From assembly GCF_030316855.1 (NCBI RefSeq), contig NZ_JASZYR010000004.1, positions 1-64,000 of the forward strand: 64,000 bases of DNA, given 5' to 3'. Source of the DNA: Variovorax sp. J22P240 (GTDB taxonomy: Bacteria; Pseudomonadota; Gammaproteobacteria; Burkholderiales; Burkholderiaceae_C). The stretch's first letter is position 1. Each line of letters begins with the position of its first letter. Both the position numbers and the translations under genes were made by a program. The notes beneath the pieces are model-generated. The model made no database searches. It was given only the letters and a program-made list of their open reading frames with translations, and was not told where the DNA came from. Below, piece after piece: positions 18,460-25,830 of this stretch.

Positions 18460-21342
18460 TCAGTGCGACCCTCCATCGACCACCACCGTTTCCGCCGTTC
18501 CCAGGTGCCACTGGCCGAAATCCAGCGCTGCAGGCTGGGTGCTGCGCGCCAGCGCGCGCCGCCGTTCCACCTCCATCTCGAGCAACTCGGTTTCAAGGCA
18601 GGCCCGGCGAGCCATCAGCCTCAGTTGCTCGAGGCGCACATTGGCTTCGGCCAACAAGACCGGCTCGCATGAAGCGCAATGGGCCAGCTCGGCTTCATAG
18701 AGCGTGCCGTCGGTGGGCAGGGTGATGGAACGAGCGTCGCGAGTGACCTGCCCGTCCTTGACGAGTTCGCGCAGCATCTCGGCGATCAGCTTGCGCAACA
18801 CGTCCGAGACTCCGTTGAGGTCATTGGCCGACCGCCATGCGCCGCCGTCGCCAAGCCGCCACTCGATGGACTCGATGCGCGAATGCACCTCGTACACCTC
18901 GTTGACGCGGCGCACATAGTAGGTCACCGCATAACAGTGGTTGTGGTTCTTCAGGGTGCGCGCGGTGGTGCTGACGTGCTCCTGCTCCTCGAAGGTGCTG
19001 ACCACCGTGGAGCGTTCGGCTTCCATCGCCTGCGATGCCGTCAGAGCGAGTTGCGAGAACTGCTCGGACGCTGTGCGCACGGAGCCACCGCTGGCCACAG
19101 AGCTCTCCGTGTCGACGCCGAACTCGCCTTTGACAGTGGGTGCACCCAGGAAGCCCGCCAACCCTCCGCCTGCAGATACCGAAGTGTCGCTGTGCGTGCG
19201 GATATCGTTGAGCGTGTCGACGTAAGCCGAGGTTGCCGCAGATCGGCGGCTCTGCGACAGCGCGCTGAGGGTTTGGCGGAACGAGGTGTGCACCGACATG
19301 CGCTGTGTCTCGGATCGGGTGCGCCGGTAGCGGTCGAATTCGAACAAGCGCACTTCTTCGCCGGGCAGCAGTGTGGTCGTGTACAGCAACGGGCCCTGCT
19401 GGCGGCCGATCAGTTTCAGGCAATGCTGATAGGTGACGCGCAGGCGCATCCGCTGCTGCGCATCGCGTGCAACTCCATCGAAGACGCGAGTTTCGTAGAA
19501 GTACATGCAACGGTCGAACGGCAGCCATGGGACTGGCTTGGGGCCGCGGCAATGCTCGGGCGTGGGTTCGGCGCAAGTGCCACCGCAGCCGGTGCATTCG
19601 TCGTCCTTGCAAGTCTCTTCGCCAGCGCACGCCTGCAGCAGCGCACGCTCGACGCTGATTCGCCCATAGCCGACTTCCTCGTTCCATGTGCCGCTCGGCT
19701 TGGACGGCACGTTGGCGTAGCCATACAGCGCCGGCGAGATCTTGTCGCAAGTGGATTCGATGATGTGACGCGCCTCGACGTTGCTGAGCGACGGTCGCAG
19801 CGACAGCAGCAGACCGGCAAGTCCAGCCACGACAGGTGTGGCCGAGGAGGTGCCGTTGAAGCGGTCATAGTAGTCACCGATCGAGTAGCCGAAGCCGCCA
19901 AGCCGATCGGTCGTTGGCATCTCCAGGCACGGCGCGACGACGTCCACGTCGGGGCCGTAGCTCGCGCCCCACCAGGCTTCGGACGAGGCGTCGCCGATCC
20001 GCTTGCGCTCGTCGCTGCGATTGCTGCCGCCAACGCACAAGGTGCGGCCGTCGCTGCCCGGGAAGCGAGCCACGTTGGCATTCTCGTTGCCCGACGCGGC
20101 CACCAGCACCAGGCCCTGGTCGTGCGCGTGCTGCAGCGCGTCGCGAATCAGATCGAAGTCCCAGAAGTTCCACGAGGCATAGACGCCGAAGCTCATGCTG
20201 ACCACGCGTGCACCATTGTCGGCGGCGAAGTACAGGCCCTCGGCAATGTCGACATCGGCCCACGTCGCGGTCGCGATCGCCATGATGCGAACGCCGCCGG
20301 CAATGCCGGACACACCCTGGCCGTTGTCCAGTCGCGCACCGATGATGCCGGCGCAGGCGGTGCCGTGATTGCCCGTCGGGCTGCCGTCAGGCGTATCGGT
20401 GGAGGCGTTCCAGGACAGTGGATGCACCTCCAGGTCAGGATGCCCGAGTTCCACGCCTTCGTCGATCACCGCCACTGTCACGCTGGGCACGCCCCGCATG
20501 ATTTCCCAGCCGCGCGGCGCGCCGACGCGCTGCAGCCCCCACTGGAGTGCGAACATCGGATCGTTCGGGTTGAACTCCGACGACGGGGGGCGGCATGACG
20601 GCAGCCGCGTCGGCATCGCGATCGGGCGGTCCGGAGCGGCTGGCGGGTGCTCGCCATGTGCCTGGGGCGAGAGCAGCGGAATCGTCTCGAAGCGCACATC
20701 CGCGCTGGCGGCAGCAGCCTCATTGGCCCCCAGGACCTTGGCGACAGCCGCGGCCACGTGCAATGTGGTCCGTCCGGCCGTGAACTCCGGCTTGTCGACC
20801 TGCACCGTGACGAAGCCGCGCAGGCGTCCGGGCCGGTTGAGGTCGACCGACAAGCCCGCACCGAGAGCGGCGGCGCCGCCGGCCCGTTCGAACGCCGACG
20901 TGCGCACGTAGAAGCGGGTGGGGTTGACGGTAAACAACGCCAGTGCCGGGGCCGGGGGCTCGGCACGTTGGGTGTTGCCGGGTGACGAGTTCTTCTCGTC
21001 GTCGTGCCGACTGAACTCGGGACGCAGTGCCGGCGCGATCCATTCGATCAGCTCACTGTCTTCGAGACGCTTCAGCACGTCCTCCGCAAGCGGCGCGCCG
21101 TCGGTGCGCTTGACCCATGACAACCCTTCGGTCTGGTTGGTCCGTATAAGCGGCGCGTCTTGCGTCGTGCCGGTCTGGACCAGGGGCAATTCGAACTCGT
21201 CGAGCAGCTTCTCTTTCCTGGCCGGGGTGGCAGCGTCATGCCAGCGGATCGCGAGGATGGACAGGTCGACGCTGCAGCGGCCCGCTGTCGGATGATTGAG
21301 GCCGAGGTGCGGCGAGGTTTCGCCTTTGACTTGATTGGCCAT
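18460..21342 (-). CDS. S8-family serine peptidase (subtilase) with a long unrecognised C-terminal region
   Basis: From the ATG at 21342, which has AAGGAG 8 bases upstream, the product is 960 residues; the open frame upstream of it looks non-coding. Residues 285-570 are a subtilisin domain with Asp294 (AVIDEGVELGHPD), His326 (GNHGTACAG), oxyanion Asn419 (AASGNENAN) and Ser499 (NGTSSATPVVAG). Residues 1-280 are an N-terminal extension without an obvious signal peptide. A Cys-rich linker (seven Cys within residues 572-612) leads to about 350 residues I cannot assign. That part includes Ser/Thr-rich and coiled-coil-like segments and a charged helix at 895-932. It may be an intracellular or non-classically exported protease. 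Confidence 0.88.
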   Translation of the reverse strand: MANQVKGETSPHLGLNHPTAGRCSVDLSILAIRWHDAATPARKEKLLDEFELPLVQTGTTQDAPLIRTNQTEGLSWVKRTDGAPLAEDVLKRLEDSELIEWIAPALRPEFSRHDDEKNSSPGNTQRAEPPAPALALFTVNPTRFYVRTSAFERAGGAAALGAGLSVDLNRPGRLRGFVTVQVDKPEFTAGRTTLHVAAAVAKVLGANEAAAASADVRFETIPLLSPQAHGEHPPAAPDRPIAMPTRLPSCRPPSSEFNPNDPMFALQWGLQRVGAPRGWEIMRGVPSVTVAVIDEGVELGHPDLEVHPLSWNASTDTPDGSPTGNHGTACAGIIGARLDNGQGVSGIAGGVRIMAIATATWADVDIAEGLYFAADNGARVVSMSFGVYASWNFWDFDLIRDALQHAHDQGLVLVAASGNENANVARFPGSDGRTLCVGGSNRSDERKRIGDASSEAWWGASYGPDVDVVAPCLEMPTTDRLGGFGYSIGDYYDRFNGTSSATPVVAGLAGLLLSLRPSLSNVEARHIIESTCDKISPALYGYANVPSKPSGTWNEEVGYGRISVERALLQACAGEETCKDDECTGCGGTCAEPTPEHCRGPKPVPWLPFDRCMYFYETRVFDGVARDAQQRMRLRVTYQHCLKLIGRQQGPLLYTTTLLPGEEVRLFEFDRYRRTRSETQRMSVHTSFRQTLSALSQSRRSAATSAYVDTLNDIRTHSDTSVSAGGGLAGFLGAPTVKGEFGVDTESSVASGGSVRTASEQFSQLALTASQAMEAERSTVVSTFEEQEHVSTTARTLKNHNHCYAVTYYVRRVNEVYEVHSRIESIEWRLGDGGAWRSANDLNGVSDVLRKLIAEMLRELVKDGQVTRDARSITLPTDGTLYEAELAHCASCEPVLLAEANVRLEQLRLMARRACLETELLEMEVERRRALARSTQPAALDFGQWHLGTAETVVVDGGSH

Positions 21343-21522
21343 GGGGCGTGCTCCTTGGAAGAGTATCGGTTGCCGTCCACTTCGCGAAGGCGGGGGTCGC
21401 AGCCGAGAGTGAACGCATGCTACGGAATTGCGCGAATGCCGCATCCACAAGCCGAGGGACCACTCCATGCGACATAGGCCCGCTCTGCGCAGCCTGAAAG
21501 ACGGCTGCACCGGGCACAATAT

Positions 21523-21536
21523 GGATTTCGTATACC
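21523..21536 (+). promoter_or_regulatory. putative GntR operator, gntR promoter copy
   Basis: GGATTTCGTATACC matches the 14-base element found at 25711, 25785 and 33252 at 10 of 14 positions, including the whole GTATACC half. It ends 42 bases before the gntR start codon, which suggests autoregulation. Confidence 0.55.
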
Positions 21537-21578
21537 GGCTACTCTGGCTGGTGAAGATCACGCGTCGCCGCTGGAGCA

Positions 21579-22253
21579 ATGGAAGCACAAAACATCGATG
21601 GCAAATTGGGCGAGCGCCACGCGCCGCTCACAAAGCTTGTCCTGGCGGCGCTGCGGGAACGCATTCTGAGCGGGGCGCTTGCGCCGGGCGAACGGTTGGT
21701 GGAAGGCCGCCTTTCCGAGGAACTGGGAGTCTCGCGGATGCCGGTGCGCGAGGCGTTGCGCGCCCTGGCTGCCGAAGGCATCGTGGCCATCGAGCCGCGG
21801 CGCGGCGCGACGGTCACGACCTTCACGAAGGAACAGATCCAGGAAATGGTCGAGGTGCGCGCAACGTTGGAGGCACTGAACGCCAAGCTGGCGGCACGTC
21901 GTCATGATCCGGTGCAGATCGCCAAGCTGGAGCGCATCCTGGCCGAAGGCTCGCAACTCACCAGCGACGACGATCTGGCGCGCATTTCGGCGCTCAATCT
22001 CGACTTTCATGAAGCGCTGGGCAACGTCGCCGCCAATTCGGTGCTGCAGGAAATCATGCGTTCGCTGCGCGAGCGAACGGCGCTCTTCTTCACGGTGAAC
22101 AACCGCGAACGCATGCATGCCAACTGGCAGGAGCACGCCGCCATCCTGCGCGCCGTGGTGGCCGGTGACGCGGAACTGGCATCGCTGCTCGCTGCACGCC
22201 ATGTCTACAGCGCGGCCGAGCTGCCTCCGTCGCCGCCGACAGCGGCCGCCTGA
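21579..22253 (+). CDS. GntR-family transcriptional regulator (FCD/FadR subfamily)
   Basis: This 224-residue protein has a winged helix-turn-helix at residues 15-80 (GERLVEGRLSEELGVSRMPVREALRALAAEG) and an all-helical FCD ligand domain from about residue 90. That domain contains the characteristic Asp and His metal or ligand residues (LDFHEALG, EHAAILRAV). FCD regulators typically repress catabolic operons and are released by an organic-acid-type ligand. GGAG precedes the ATG. A partial copy of the shared 14-base element lies just upstream, and exact copies lie in the divergent promoters of the island to its right. Confidence 0.93.
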   Translation: MEAQNIDGKLGERHAPLTKLVLAALRERILSGALAPGERLVEGRLSEELGVSRMPVREALRALAAEGIVAIEPRRGATVTTFTKEQIQEMVEVRATLEALNAKLAARRHDPVQIAKLERILAEGSQLTSDDDLARISALNLDFHEALGNVAANSVLQEIMRSLRERTALFFTVNNRERMHANWQEHAAILRAVVAGDAELASLLAARHVYSAAELPPSPPTAAA

Positions 22254-22263
22254 AGCCGCGGAG

Positions 22264-23178
22264 TCAGCGCTCGCCGAGGCGGCGCCAGGCGAGGCCGGCC
22301 AGCGCCACGTCTTCCAAGCCCACGCCGACCGACTTGTAGATGGTGATGTCGTCCTGGCCGCAGCGGCCACGCACCTGGCCGGTGACGAGCTCGGCGAGTT
22401 CCACGATCTTTTCCGCGGGCAACGCGCCCTCCGCCGCCTGCACCAGCTCGCCGGCCTCGCGCAATGACTGTGGCCGCCACTCGACCGCCACGAGCGCGGC
22501 GCGCGACAGCGCCACGTCGTCGAGTTCGCGCGTGTGCGGCAGGCTGGAGCCGATGGCGGCGACGAAGCAGCCCGGCGGCAGCCGATCGCCCGCAAAGAGC
22601 GGCGTGGTGGCGCGCGATGCGGTGACGACGATGTCGGCGCCCTCCAGCGCCTCATCGGCAGTGCACAGGCGTACCGGCGCACCGCACTGCGCGGCGAGGA
22701 TTTCCGTCGCGCCTGGAGCGGGGTTCCGCGTGCAGACGCGGATGCTCTCGAGCCCGAAGACCGCCGCCATCTGCACCGCATGCGCCTGGCCTTGCGTGCC
22801 CGCACCGAACAGCGCGAGGCGACGCGACTCCGGGCGCGCCAGATGCTGCGCCGCGATCACCGAACAGGCGGCAGTGCGCAGCCTCGTGATGGCGCCGGCA
22901 TCGAACGAGGCCAGCGGCCGTCCGTCGTCGGTCGAGAACAGCAGGATGACGAAGGAGAACTGTCCCTTGATCGTCGTATAGACCTTGGCGCCTGCCACAC
23001 CCTGCCCGGGAATGACGGCGCCGAGCGTCGACAGCTTGACGCCGCCGGCCTCGGTGCGGATGCGCTCCTGCATCGCGGCCTCGCGCTCGCCGAAGCGTGC
23101 GAAGGCGTCGCGCAGTACCTGTTGCGCGTCCGCCGGCGAGACCAGCGCCTCGACCATTGAATCGGTGATGTGTTGCAT
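22264..23178 (-). CDS. ornithine cyclodeaminase / mu-crystallin-family NAD(P)-dependent enzyme
   Basis: The 304-residue protein has the family's substrate-binding Lys/Arg region (GAKVYTTIKGQFSF), a Rossmann motif LALFGAGTQGQAH, and the conserved segment SVGVGLEDVALAGLA. Members include ornithine cyclodeaminase, ketimine reductase, alanine dehydrogenase and iminosuccinate or pyrroline-2-carboxylate reductases. They act on an amino acid or cyclic imine with NAD(P). It is the last gene of the HDO-ferredoxin operon, 18 bases after the exporter gene, with CGGAG before its ATG. The true substrate should be an amino or imino acid from this pathway (inference). Confidence 0.88.
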   Translation of the reverse strand: MQHITDSMVEALVSPADAQQVLRDAFARFGEREAAMQERIRTEAGGVKLSTLGAVIPGQGVAGAKVYTTIKGQFSFVILLFSTDDGRPLASFDAGAITRLRTAACSVIAAQHLARPESRRLALFGAGTQGQAHAVQMAAVFGLESIRVCTRNPAPGATEILAAQCGAPVRLCTADEALEGADIVVTASRATTPLFAGDRLPPGCFVAAIGSSLPHTRELDDVALSRAALVAVEWRPQSLREAGELVQAAEGALPAEKIVELAELVTGQVRGRCGQDDITIYKSVGVGLEDVALAGLAWRRLGER

Positions 23179-23196
23179 GACGGGCTCCGGGGAAGG

Positions 23197-23946
23197 TCAG
23201 TAGCCGAAGGCTTCGCGCACCAGCAACGCGATGGCGCCGAAGGCGGACAAGCCCAGCAGCAGTCCGCGCATCGCGCCGCGCGGCACGCGGCTGTTGAGGG
23301 GGCCCGAGAGCGCGAAGCCCGCCACCATCAACGGTAACAGCCAGGCACTGAGCAACAGCTCGTGCCGGCCGAAGCGGCCGACGCTCGCCAGCATGGCCAC
23401 CGAGAAGACGGCGCCGACGAAGAACACGCAACCCAGCGTGGCGCGCAGCCGGGGCGGCGGCAGGTACTGCATGACCAGCGCGAAAGGCGGTGCGCCCGCG
23501 GAAGTGATGGTGCCCATCAACCCCGAAGCGATGCCGGCACCGACCATGTTGCCGCGCGATGCGTCGAAGCGGCGCCCGCTCAGGCTTAGCGCGACGCCCG
23601 CGAGAATGAAGAGGGCGAACATCACCGCAAGCAGATCCGCCGGCAGGAGCATCAGGCACACCGCGGCACCCAGCGTGCCCACCACGCGGCCGATGAGCGC
23701 GACGCCCGCCGCGCCCCAATCGACCTGGTCCAACTCGCGCAGCGCGGACATCAATGCCAGCGGACCGCCGAGTGCGAGCAGCGGCCCCGGTGCGAGCTCG
23801 GGATAAAACAAGGCGGCGATGGGTGCCGAGAACATCGCGAAGCCGACACCGCCGATGCCCTGCAGGCAGGCGCCCACGAGCACCATCGCTGCCATGCCGG
23901 CGTAGTGGGCCAGGCTCATGCCGTCGGGCAGCAGCGAAGCGATCAC
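23197..23946 (-). CDS. TauE/SafE-family membrane exporter
   Basis: About 249 residues with seven to eight hydrophobic helices and the family's glycine-rich N-terminal motif (GACLQGIGGVGFAMFSAP). TauE/SafE proteins are inner-membrane anion exporters or uptake proteins; sulfite and sulfoacetate are known cargoes of characterised members. The proposed start is GTG at 23946, giving a GTGA overlap with the ferredoxin stop (23943-23946). An ATG at 23919 is the alternative. The overlap ties its production to the ferredoxin. A role in exporting an anionic by-product is inference. Confidence 0.85.
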   Translation of the reverse strand: MIASLLPDGMSLAHYAGMAAMVLVGACLQGIGGVGFAMFSAPIAALFYPELAPGPLLALGGPLALMSALRELDQVDWGAAGVALIGRVVGTLGAAVCLMLLPADLLAVMFALFILAGVALSLSGRRFDASRGNMVGAGIASGLMGTITSAGAPPFALVMQYLPPPRLRATLGCVFFVGAVFSVAMLASVGRFGRHELLLSAWLLPLMVAGFALSGPLNSRVPRGAMRGLLLGLSAFGAIALLVREAFGY

Positions 23947-24242
23947 CTGGCGAGGATCCGCGGCTGCCAGGACACGGCGATGTCCCCGTTCACGAAGGTC
24001 TGGCAGGCCATGCGCCAGCCCTGCTTCAACTCGTCTTCGGAGAGGTGCTTCTTCTCCTTCGCCTTGATGGCGTCGGTGTGCTCGACGCCTTTCTCGACGA
24101 GGCACTTGCAGGTGCCGCAAAGGCCGCCGCCGCACTTGAAGGGGATGCCGCCCTGCTCGCGCAGCGAGATGCGCAGGAGATTGCCGCCTTCGGGCGCGGA
24201 GACGACCTTGGCGTTGTTGCTGATGAAGGTGATCTGGATCAT
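23943..24242 (-). CDS. [2Fe-2S] ferredoxin (second of two)
   Basis: This 99-residue protein has the plant-type [2Fe-2S] ligand pattern Cys37-x4-Cys42-x2-Cys45 (CGGGLCGTC) with the fourth ligand Cys80 in GWRMACQ. It should carry electrons from a reductase to an oxygenase. Its architecture and the tail motif KEKK..L...L..GWR.AC are shared with the ferredoxin at 24595-24900, so the two are paralogues. No good Shine-Dalgarno precedes the ATG. It lies between the 97-residue orphan and the TauE gene. Confidence 0.92.
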   Translation of the reverse strand: MIQITFISNNAKVVSAPEGGNLLRISLREQGGIPFKCGGGLCGTCKCLVEKGVEHTDAIKAKEKKHLSEDELKQGWRMACQTFVNGDIAVSWQPRILAR

Positions 24243-24281
24243 GAAGAGTCGAGGGACCGGGCGCCGCGGGCGGCAAGGGAT

Positions 24282-24575
24282 TCAGGTGGGCACCAGCACC
24301 ACGTCGGCATCGCCTTCGTGCACCAGTTCGCGCAGGGCCTTGCGCGCCAGTTCGACGGTGGCGAACTTTTCGAAGAATTTGATCGGCACGTGATTGACGG
24401 TCTCCGGCGGCACTTCGTCGATCACCGTGATGCGGCAGTCCGACACGACTTCCGCGATCACGAAGCGCGCCTTGCAGCGGCCGAAGAACAGGTAGTCGGC
24501 GGACTCGACGCGCCGCAGGCCCTCGACGAGCTCGGTGTGGAACTGCCCGGGCTTGCTGGTCAATATCACGTACAT
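24282..24575 (-). CDS. hypothetical protein, 97 residues, between two ferredoxin genes
   Basis: The likely start is ATG at 24575, because the frame upstream overlaps the previous ferredoxin and reads as low-complexity non-coding sequence. The product begins MYVILTSKPGQFHTE and contains ADYLFFGRCKARFVIAEV with a single Cys, then mixed alpha/beta sequence ending DADVVLVPT. I recognise no family. The size and alternating strands suggest a small ferredoxin-like or ACT-like fold, but that is a guess. Its fixed place between two paralogous ferredoxins suggests an accessory or coupling role for the oxygenase system. Confidence 0.75.
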   Translation of the reverse strand: MYVILTSKPGQFHTELVEGLRRVESADYLFFGRCKARFVIAEVVSDCRITVIDEVPPETVNHVPIKFFEKFATVELARKALRELVHEGDADVVLVPT

Positions 24576-24594
24576 GGTGGGGGAGGACGATGCT

Positions 24595-24900
24595 TCAGGC
24601 GGACAGTGCGTCGTCCTGGGCGAGCTCGATGTCCTGCTGCACCCAGAGCTGGCAGGCCAGGCGCCAGCCCGCGTCAAGCCGCTCGCCAAGTTGCTTCTTC
24701 TCCTTCCAGTTCGGTGCAGGAAGGTGCTCGGCGCCGGCCAGCACGCGGCAGGCGCACTTGGAGCACTTGCCCATGCCGCATTCGTAGCGCAGATGCGGAT
24801 AGGGGAACTGCCTGATGCCTGCGCGCACCACCAGGTTGGTGTTTTCCTTGACCTCGTCGCTGTAGACCTGGCCGCCTTTGTGGAAAGTGATGATGGGCAT
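24595..24900 (-). CDS. [2Fe-2S] ferredoxin (first of two)
   Basis: The 101-residue product has Cys41-x4-Cys46-x2-Cys49 (CGMGKCSKC) and Cys83 (GWRLACQ), a complete set of [2Fe-2S] ligands. It is a soluble electron carrier. It follows the HDO gene by 31 bases and shares its overall plan with the second ferredoxin, though the residues around the cluster differ (GMGKC against GGGLC). That difference is consistent with different redox partners or potentials. Confidence 0.92.
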   Translation of the reverse strand: MPIITFHKGGQVYSDEVKENTNLVVRAGIRQFPYPHLRYECGMGKCSKCACRVLAGAEHLPAPNWKEKKQLGERLDAGWRLACQLWVQQDIELAQDDALSA

Positions 24901-24931
24901 GCGCGGCGGCTTGCAATCGGATCGATGGCGC

Positions 24932-25663
24932 TCAGGCGGCTTCGAGCGCCGGTTGCCTAGCCTCTTCGACGGCCACGTAGTCGTGGTACAGCGCCGTTGT
25001 ATAGAGCAGGCGCATCTGCGCGCCGACTTCGCAGATCTTCAGGCAGCGCTGCTGCAACTCGACGGTGGTCGCGTGCTCCAGCACGATCTGGTAGCCGCGT
25101 TCGCCGTGGATCTCGTCCGAGACGATGTGCAGGTCGAAGAACTCCACCTCCTCGTCGGTGAAGCCGTACTTCTCGCGGAGAGTGGGCGTCTGCTTGCGGT
25201 AGATCGACGGCACCTGAGACTCGAGCCCCACCACGAGGCCGGCGACGGCCACGATCGGGTCTTCGCGCATCGCGACGGCGTAGCACCAGCTTTGCAAGCC
25301 GCGCGTGGTCGGCGACATGTTGTCGGGGTCGGTCACCCGCTCGCGCGTCGTGCCGCAGGCTTCGGCGAAGCGGATCAGCAGGTCGGTGTGGCGATCGCCG
25401 CCGATCTCTTCCTCGTACATGTTGGCCAGCAGGAAATCCTTGGCTTCGGTGTAGCGGTCAGGCATGCGCGCATAGAGATAGCCCAGGTAGTCGGCGAAAG
25501 GGCCGACGTAGTGGTAATGGTTCTCCGCCCAGCGAGCCAGGTGCGCGCGGCTCAGCGTGCCGCCGGCCCAAGCCAGGCTGAACGGGGATGTATTGGCGCT
25601 CTTGCCCTTGATGGCGTTTTCGAGGGCGGTCCGGAATTCGTCGCGATTCATGAGGGCGGGCAT
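24932..25663 (-). CDS. haem-oxygenase-like diiron oxygenase (HDO; PqqC/TenA-like iron-containing redox enzyme)
   Basis: From the ATG at 25663 (AGGAG upstream) the product is 243 residues, the normal size for the PqqC/TenA/UndA fold. Candidate metal ligands follow the HDO pattern: Glu47 (WAENHYHYVGPF), Glu85 and His92 (EEEIGGDRH, E-x6-H), Glu148 (GLESQVP), and His179-x3-Asp183-x2-His186 (DLHIVSDEIHGE). This set separates it from metal-free TenA and cofactor-free PqqC. Known HDOs use O2 for N-oxygenation, oxidative decarboxylation or C-C cleavage. It heads an operon with two ferredoxins, and the divergent unit encodes a reductase, suggesting a dedicated electron supply. Confidence 0.85.
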   Translation of the reverse strand: MPALMNRDEFRTALENAIKGKSANTSPFSLAWAGGTLSRAHLARWAENHYHYVGPFADYLGYLYARMPDRYTEAKDFLLANMYEEEIGGDRHTDLLIRFAEACGTTRERVTDPDNMSPTTRGLQSWCYAVAMREDPIVAVAGLVVGLESQVPSIYRKQTPTLREKYGFTDEEVEFFDLHIVSDEIHGERGYQIVLEHATTVELQQRCLKICEVGAQMRLLYTTALYHDYVAVEEARQPALEAA

Positions 25664-25710
25664 GCGGGCTCCTGGTCGGGATGGGTGGGTGGATGAAATC
25701 AGTTGTTGAT

Positions 25711-25724
25711 GAATACTGTATACC
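25711..25724 (+). promoter_or_regulatory. putative GntR operator, HDO operon side
   Basis: GAATACTGTATACC, containing the inverted repeat ATAC-T-GTAT. It lies 48 bases upstream of the HDO start codon in the HDO/aldehyde-dehydrogenase divergent promoter region. The identical 14-mer recurs inverted at 25785-25798. Confidence 0.7.
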
Positions 25725-25784
25725 AAATATCCAAGTCAACGCAATGGCTCATTCGGAAGAGTGGAAGATGTTGTGTGATTTGTC

Positions 25785-25798
25785 GGTATACAGTATTC
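25785..25798 (-). promoter_or_regulatory. putative GntR operator, aldehyde dehydrogenase side
   Basis: GGTATACAGTATTC is the exact reverse complement of the element at 25711-25724. It ends 32 bases before the aldehyde dehydrogenase ATG, a position typical of a repressor site on a promoter. The two copies, 60 bases apart, probably serve the two divergent promoters, and a looped or tetrameric complex is possible. Confidence 0.7.
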
Positions 25799-25830
25799 TT
25801 AAAAGAACATCACCGCCTCACCACTCGCAA

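Noticed and set aside
21343..21588. An 82-codon upstream extension of the subtilase frame
   Set aside because: The ATG at 21342 has a strong Shine-Dalgarno, and the extension covers the gntR promoter and its candidate operator.
24932..25663. Assigning the HDO gene as pqqC or tenA
   Set aside because: No pqqABDE or thiamine genes are near, and the complete set of metal-ligand candidates argues for a diiron oxygenase.
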